Assembly: GCF_030269125.1 (NCBI RefSeq)
Contig: NZ_BSSM01000011.1
Coordinates: 186,001-250,000, forward strand
Reading direction: 5' to 3'
Length of the DNA: 64,000 nucleotides
Origin: Streptomyces hygroscopicus subsp. hygroscopicus
GTDB taxonomy: Bacteria; Actinomycetota; Actinomycetes; Streptomycetales; Streptomycetaceae
The notes beneath the pieces were generated by a model, which worked only from the letters and a program-made list of their open reading frames with translations, was not told the DNA's origin and did no database searches. Position numbers and translations under genes: made by a program. The number at the start of each line of letters is the position of its first letter. The stretch's first letter is position 1. Shown in pieces: positions 59,173 to 64,000 of the stretch.

Positions 59173-60507
59173 TCAGATGCGGGCCAGCGCCTGCTCGACG
59201 ACGTCGAGACCCTCGTTGAGCAGGTCCTCGCCGATGACCAGCGGGGGCAGGAAGCGGACCACGTTGCCGTAGGTGCCGCAGGTCAGGATGAGCACGCCCT
59301 CGGCGTGGCAGGCCTTGGCCAGCGCGGCGGTGGCCTCGGGGTTCGGCTCCTTGGTGGTGCGGTCCTTGACCAGCTCGATGGCGATCATCGCGCCGCGGCC
59401 ACGCACATCGCCGATGACGTCGAACTTCTCGGCCATGGCGGCGAGGCGGCCCTTCATGACCTCCTCGATGCGCTTGGCCTTGCCGTTGAGGTCCAGCTCC
59501 TTCATGGTCTCGATGGCGCCGATCGCGGCGGCGCAGGCGACGGGGTTGCCGCCGTACGTACCACCGAGGCCACCGGCGTGCGCGGCGTCCATGATCTCGG
59601 CGCGGCCGGTCACGGCGGCGAGCGGGAGACCGCCGGCGATGCCCTTGGCGGTGGTGATCAGGTCCGGGACGATGCCCTCGTCCTCGCAGGCGAACCACTG
59701 GCCGGTCCGGCAGAAACCGGACTGGATCTCGTCCGCGACGAACACGATCCCGTTGTCGGCGGCGAACTGGCGGATGGCCGGCAGGAAGCCCTTGGCCGGC
59801 TCGATGAAGCCGCCCTCGCCGAGGACCGGCTCGATGATGATCGCGGCGACGTTGTCCGGGCCGACCTGCTTGGTGATCTGCTCGATGGCCTGCTGGGCGG
59901 CCTCGGCGCCGGCGTTCTCCGGGCCGGTCGGCCAGCGGTAGCCGTAGGCGACCGGGACACGGTAGACCTCGGGCGCGAACGGGCCGAAGCCGTGCTTGTA
60001 CGGCATGTTCTTCGCCGTCAGCGCCATGGTGAGGTTGGTGCGCCCGTGGTACCCGTGGTCGAACACGACCACGGCCTGCCGCTTGGTGTAGGCACGCGCG
60101 ATCTTGACGGCGTTCTCGACGGCCTCGGCCCCGGAGTTGAAGAGCGCGGACTTCTTGGCGTGGTCACCCGGCGTCAGCTCGGCCAGCGCCTCGGCGACGG
60201 CCACGTAGCCCTCGTACGGGGTGACCATGAAACAGGTGTGGGTGAAGTCCGCGAGCTGGGCGGAGGCGCGGCGGACGACGGCCTCGGCGGAGGCGCCGAC
60301 GCTGGTCACGGCGATGCCGGAGCCGAAGTCGATCAGGCTGTTGCCGTCCACGTCCTCGATGACACCGCCGCCGGCGCGCGTGACGAAGACCGGCAGCGTG
60401 GAGCCCACGCCCTGGGCGACCACGGCGGTACGGCGGGACTGCAGCTCCTGCGACTTCGGGCCGGGGATGGCGGTGACGACGCGGCGCTCCTGCGGAAGTG
60501 CGGTCAT
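59173..60507 (-). CDS. gabT: 4-aminobutyrate aminotransferase
   Basis: 444 aa class III aminotransferase that converts GABA and 2-oxoglutarate to succinic semialdehyde and glutamate. PLP features: IVFVADEIQSGFCRTG (D259) and catalytic K288 in ITTAKGIAGGLPLAAV; GAEAVENAVKIARAYT is typical of GabT. The ATG at 60507 has AGGAG upstream. It completes the polyamine-to-succinate route with the two aldehyde dehydrogenases. Divergent from a membrane ATPase gene. Confidence 0.93.
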   Translation of the reverse strand: MTALPQERRVVTAIPGPKSQELQSRRTAVVAQGVGSTLPVFVTRAGGGVIEDVDGNSLIDFGSGIAVTSVGASAEAVVRRASAQLADFTHTCFMVTPYEGYVAVAEALAELTPGDHAKKSALFNSGAEAVENAVKIARAYTKRQAVVVFDHGYHGRTNLTMALTAKNMPYKHGFGPFAPEVYRVPVAYGYRWPTGPENAGAEAAQQAIEQITKQVGPDNVAAIIIEPVLGEGGFIEPAKGFLPAIRQFAADNGIVFVADEIQSGFCRTGQWFACEDEGIVPDLITTAKGIAGGLPLAAVTGRAEIMDAAHAGGLGGTYGGNPVACAAAIGAIETMKELDLNGKAKRIEEVMKGRLAAMAEKFDVIGDVRGRGAMIAIELVKDRTTKEPNPEATAALAKACHAEGVLILTCGTYGNVVRFLPPLVIGEDLLNEGLDVVEQALARI

Positions 60508-60703
60508 GCGGGGCTCCTGGGGTATTACGGACGCTTGCCTTCTTTTCTCGCAGGCTAGGACGGCTACGGGGAGGTGGGCATGCTCCATGTGGGCGTTGTC
60601 CGGGGCCGCGGTTGTCCGCGGTGGCCATAGCGAGCGTACGGCCAGGAGGGGCCCGCGGGACCCGCTCCGGCGCCGTAACCGCCGAACTCCCCTCCGCAGG
60701 CAC

Positions 60704-60709
60704 TAAATT
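60704..60709 (+). promoter_or_regulatory. Candidate -10 for the membrane ATPase gene
   Basis: TAAATT stands out in GC-rich DNA, with a start expected near 60716. This leaves either a four-base leader to the GTG at 60721 or about 37 bases to the ATG at 60754. The -35 is unclear. Confidence 0.4.
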
Positions 60710-60753
60710 ACTCGCTGACGGTGGACGGAACGGCTGGTCAGGGGGCAGGGCGG

Positions 60754-62880
60754 ATGCAGAGCGACGAAACCCACAACACACCCAAAACCCACCCGGGCCA
60801 GGTCCCCCGCCCAACCCGCCCCCCAGAGGCCCCGGCGGTACCACCTAGGCCGACGACACCACCTGGCGCCCCGCCGCGGCCCGACGGCACGGGCTTCCTG
60901 ACCTGGCTGCGCACGCCTCGCCCCGAAGCCGCGCCCGGGGTGTGGCGCTTCGGGCACCGGAGCCGCCCCCGCCAGGAGCCCGAGCGGACCCCGGGGCACC
61001 AGCTCATCGGCGGCGCGCTGATCGCGTTCCTCGTCGGCTGGCTGGTGTGGTCCCTGCTGTCGCACGGCTACCTCGGCAGCTGGTGGGTGCTGCCGGTACG
61101 TCTGCTCGTCCCTGACTCCTGGCAGAACAGTGACAGCGCGATCGCACAGGCCCTCCTCTGGGACGGCTACTCCGTCCTCGTCGTCCTCCTCATCCTGATC
61201 GTCGTCGGCCGTCTCGGCCGGTGGGCCGAGGTCTGGCGCCGGTACGGTCCGCCCGCCTGGCGGTCCACGGTGCCCGTGACCGAGCGCCCACCCACCCCCG
61301 ACCAGGACCCCGCCGAGTTCCCCCACCTGAGGGCCGCCGGGGCGCAGGAGGCGGCGGAGCGGTTGGCGCGGGAGGCGAAGGCGGGGTTGATGCGGGATGT
61401 GGATCACGCACGGATCAGCCGGGCCTGGCACGGGGTGCGGTCGGGGCGGCACAGCCTGGCCACCTTCACCGGCGCCGTGCTGAAGGACGGCTCAGCCGCC
61501 TGTGCACACCCCTCCGGCCAACGCGACCTTCCGGTGCGGCAGGCGAGGCACGACCTGGTCACCGGCCAGGTCCGGCTCGGCACCACCGCGGACGACCCCC
61601 GCAACCCCTATCAGTACCGGGGCGTCGGCCTGGGGCTCGACACCGACCTGCTCGGCACCTCCCTGCTGGCCGTAGGCCCGGCGGGCTCGGGCAAGACCGG
61701 CACCCTGGTCCGGCCGCTCGCCGAGTCCCTGTGCCTGCACGCCCTCGCCGGCCGCGCGTCGGTCGTGGTGGTCGGCGCGGCCGGGGCCGGCCTCGGACCC
61801 GCGGAGTCGTACGACGTCGTGATCAGTATCGGCCGACCGGAGTCCGCGTACGATCTCGATCTGTACGGCGGCACGACCGACCCCGACGAGGCCGCCGTCA
61901 TACTGGCCGAGGCACTCGTCGGAGACCTGGCCGACCCGCACCCGGGCAGCGACAGCCGCCGTTCCACCACCGTCCTCGCCCAGTTGCTCGGCCCCTTCCG
62001 CGCCGTCCACGGCCGCTTCCCCTCCGTGCCCGAACTGCGCGGGCTCCTCGACGGCGGACCCGGCCCGCTGAACGCCCTCCGCAAGGCGCTTATGGGCACC
62101 AGCCATGAGTCTCTGCTGCGCGAACTGGACGCCAGGGAGCGGCAGATGTCCCACCCCGGCGATGTCGGCAGTGTGCTCGCCGACCGGATCGCCCTGCTCG
62201 ACCGGCCCGCCTTCGCCGCCTTCTTCGACACCTCCGGGCACACCCGGCCGTTCTCGCTCAAGGCGCTCGACCATCCGGTCCGGGTCCGCATAGACCTGCC
62301 CCAGCGGGGCCACGCCGACGCCTCCCGGATCCTGGCGCGGCTGGTGCTCGCCCAGTTCACGGCCGCCGTGGCGGTACGGGAGGACCGGTCGCTGTTCGCC
62401 TGTCTGATCCTCGACGACGCCACCGGTGTCGTCACCCCGGAGGCGGTGCGCGGCATCCAGCGGCTGCGGTCGGCGAACGCCGGCGCCGTGCTCACCCTGC
62501 GCACCCTGGACGACGTGCCCCGACCGCTGCGTGGCCCGCTGCTCGGCACCGTCGGCTGCCGGATGGCGCTGTCCGGACTCACCCCCTGGGACGGACAGGA
62601 CTTCGCCGAGGTGTGGGGCAAGGAGTGGACGGAGACCCGGGACGTCACCGATCGGCAGATCATCGCCGAGACCCCGGCCGGCAAGGCCGTGCACATGGTG
62701 CGCCGGGTCATCACCGGGAAGGCGCCCACCGCCCGTGCCGTCACCGTCCGCCAAGTGGAACGCGAACGCTGGTCCGCCTCCGAGTTGGCGCACGCGGTGC
62801 CGGCCGGGCACGCCGTGTTGTCGTTGACCAGTGTGCGGGGGGAGCACGCGCCGCCGTTGCTGGTGGATCTGAGGGCGTGA
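60754..62880 (+). CDS. Membrane-anchored P-loop ATP/GTP-binding protein
   Basis: 708 aa. A Pro-rich N-terminus is followed by two helices (about residues 82-102 and 130-150), then a large cytosolic domain. Walker A is VGPAGSGKTGT near 307-316. The domain order recalls TraG/VirD4-like coupling ATPases, but the protein lacks clear conjugation partners and is found as a chromosomal gene in many Streptomyces. The start is the ATG at 60754 (preceded by GGGGGCAGGG); a GTG at 60721 is in frame. Function unknown. Confidence 0.8.
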   Translation: MQSDETHNTPKTHPGQVPRPTRPPEAPAVPPRPTTPPGAPPRPDGTGFLTWLRTPRPEAAPGVWRFGHRSRPRQEPERTPGHQLIGGALIAFLVGWLVWSLLSHGYLGSWWVLPVRLLVPDSWQNSDSAIAQALLWDGYSVLVVLLILIVVGRLGRWAEVWRRYGPPAWRSTVPVTERPPTPDQDPAEFPHLRAAGAQEAAERLAREAKAGLMRDVDHARISRAWHGVRSGRHSLATFTGAVLKDGSAACAHPSGQRDLPVRQARHDLVTGQVRLGTTADDPRNPYQYRGVGLGLDTDLLGTSLLAVGPAGSGKTGTLVRPLAESLCLHALAGRASVVVVGAAGAGLGPAESYDVVISIGRPESAYDLDLYGGTTDPDEAAVILAEALVGDLADPHPGSDSRRSTTVLAQLLGPFRAVHGRFPSVPELRGLLDGGPGPLNALRKALMGTSHESLLRELDARERQMSHPGDVGSVLADRIALLDRPAFAAFFDTSGHTRPFSLKALDHPVRVRIDLPQRGHADASRILARLVLAQFTAAVAVREDRSLFACLILDDATGVVTPEAVRGIQRLRSANAGAVLTLRTLDDVPRPLRGPLLGTVGCRMALSGLTPWDGQDFAEVWGKEWTETRDVTDRQIIAETPAGKAVHMVRRVITGKAPTARAVTVRQVERERWSASELAHAVPAGHAVLSLTSVRGEHAPPLLVDLRA

Positions 62881-62973
62881 AGGGGCCAGCGGGCGATCGT
62901 ACGGTGAGGCAGAATTGAGGCAGGCCGTTGGTACGTGGCGGCCAAGACAGATCTTCGTCACCGTGAAGGCCAC

Positions 62974-64000
62974 ATGCCCCCGACGCTCGCCTCGCTCGTC
63001 CACCACTCGGCGCTGAAGCTGACCGTCCGCGCCGGTGAGGGCCGCCTCGACGTGCCCGTGCGCTGGGCGCACGTCAGCGAGCTGGCCGACCCCGTGCCGT
63101 ACATGGAGGGCGGCGAGCTGCTCCTGATCACCGCGCTCAAGCTGGACGCGGAGGACCCGGAGGCCATGCGGCGGTACGTGCGTCGGCTCGAAGGCGCCGG
63201 CGTCGTCGGCCTCGGGTTCGCCGTCGGGGTCAACTACGAGGAGATCCCCAAGGCCCTCGTCGACGCCTGCGAAGAAGCGGCGCTGCCGCTGCTCGAGGTC
63301 CCCCGCCGCACCCCCTTCCTCGCCATCAGCAAGGCCGTCTCCGCCGCCATCGCGGCCGACCAGTACCGCGCCGTCACCGCCGGCTTCGCCGCCCAGCGCG
63401 AGCTGACCAAGCAGGCCCTGAACTCCGGTCCAGAGGGCCTGCTCACCGCGCTCGCCGCCCAGGTCGACGGATGGGCCGCGCTGTACGACGCCTCGGGCAC
63501 CGTCGTCGCCGCGGCCCCCGAGTGGGCCGGCCGCCGCGCCGCCCGGCTCACCGCCGACGTGGAGCGGCTCAGGGAGCGGCCCGCCCCCGCCTCCTCCGTC
63601 GTCGGCGGCCCCGAGCACGAGGACCGCGTCGAACTGCACTCCCTCGGCACCGGCCGCCGCCCCCGCGCCGCCCTCGCCGTCGGCACCGCCGCCGCCCTAG
63701 GCACCGCCGAGCGGTACGCCGTGCATTCCGCCATCGCCCTGCTCACCCTCACCACCGAGCGCTCCCGCTCCCTGCACGCCGCCGAACAGCGCATCGGCAC
63801 CGCCGTCCTGCGCATGCTGCTCGCCGGCGAGCCCGACCACGCCCGCGCCGTCGCCGGCGACCTGTACGGCGGGCTGCTGGACGCGCCGTTCCGGATGATC
63901 GTCGCCGAGTCGGTCCCCGGACCACGCGGAGCGGCCACCGGCGACCGGCTCGGCACCCTCACGGAGACCGTCGAGGCCGCCGCCGCCCGCTCCGGCGAGG
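62974..64000 (+). CDS. PucR family transcriptional regulator (3'-truncated)
   Basis: The ATG at 62974 starts MPPTLASLVHHSALKLTVRA, the PucR N-terminal sensor domain, with VSELADPVPYMEGGELLL and the GVVGLGFAVG loop. The frame is open to the window end (342 residues seen). The expected C-terminal PucR helix-turn-helix lies beyond it. Homologues control purine, amine or GABA catabolism; proximity to gabT suggests the last, which is inference. Confidence 0.9.
   Translation, partial: MPPTLASLVHHSALKLTVRAGEGRLDVPVRWAHVSELADPVPYMEGGELLLITALKLDAEDPEAMRRYVRRLEGAGVVGLGFAVGVNYEEIPKALVDACEEAALPLLEVPRRTPFLAISKAVSAAIAADQYRAVTAGFAAQRELTKQALNSGPEGLLTALAAQVDGWAALYDASGTVVAAAPEWAGRRAARLTADVERLRERPAPASSVVGGPEHEDRVELHSLGTGRRPRAALAVGTAAALGTAERYAVHSAIALLTLTTERSRSLHAAEQRIGTAVLRMLLAGEPDHARAVAGDLYGGLLDAPFRMIVAESVPGPRGAATGDRLGTLTETVEAAAARSGE

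Overview
The window is chromosomal DNA from a high-GC actinomycete, almost certainly a Streptomyces. It has very GC-rich third codon positions, many GTG starts and start/stop overlaps of the GTGA or TGATG type. It also carries the sporulation sigma factor gene whiG and the four-gene signal peptidase cluster sipWXYZ beside rpsP-rimM-trmD-rplS, and one gene contains a rare TTA codon. I see no tRNA, rRNA, transposase, integrase or CRISPR array, so this looks like conserved core chromosome with a few accessory insertions.

Layout. 1-25.4 kb is housekeeping: the end of a hypothetical gene, rpsP-KH-rimM-trmD-rplS, four type I signal peptidases, a NUDIX hydrolase, a DUF2469 gene, yraN-yifB-dprA, whiG, a TetR regulator and an M23 peptidase. 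It continues with rpsB-tsf-pyrH-frr-cdsA, closed by a 15-bp terminator, then a VOC protein, rlmN and a TPP riboswitch controlling a thiamine ABC importer. 25.4-30.2 kb holds a mycothiol-dependent isomerase-like protein, a LOG protein, a small VOC protein and an ABC pair whose ATPase is degenerate. 30.2-33.8 kb is a polyamine-catabolism cluster: aminotransferase and AsnC regulator divergent from an aldehyde dehydrogenase. 33.9-38.8 kb is a regulatory and efflux block: MFS and DsbA-like genes divergent from a MarR gene, then an XRE regulator divergent from a second MFS pump. 39.1-44.5 kb is a five-gene operon pairing a NamZ-type exo-muramidase with a sugar ABC importer. 44.5-49.6 kb holds a membrane protein, a glycerophosphodiesterase, an adenosine deaminase, a DUF4190 protein and a NADAR protein, with loose repeat-bearing intergenic DNA. 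49.8-57.0 kb is a six-gene polyamine operon: aldehyde dehydrogenase, complete spermidine/putrescine ABC importer and an FAD oxidase. 57.2-64 kb holds a small unknown gene, a PAP2 phosphatase, gabT, a membrane-anchored P-loop ATPase and the start of a PucR-type regulator.

How the genes work together. The polyamine genes (30.2-33.7, 49.8-57.0 and 59.2-60.5 kb) can be read as one scattered pathway. Polyamine is imported by the Pot-like transporter, deaminated by the aminotransferase or the PuuB-like oxidase, oxidised by two aldehyde dehydrogenases, and the resulting GABA is transaminated by GabT. Candidate control sites are a 49-bp dyad between the AsnC and dehydrogenase genes and a GlnR-like box array before the second dehydrogenase. 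The operon at 39-44.5 kb is best read as salvage of MurNAc-containing peptidoglycan fragments; its importer lacks its own ATPase and would need a shared one. The MarR/DsbA/MFS unit looks like a thiol-stress or drug-response module, with two operator boxes 21 bp apart and a TTA codon in the pump gene.

Limits. All assignments come from reading the sequence and from family knowledge. No search, folding or alignment program was run. Start codons are chosen from ribosome-binding sites, overlaps and family length, and several remain ambiguous.
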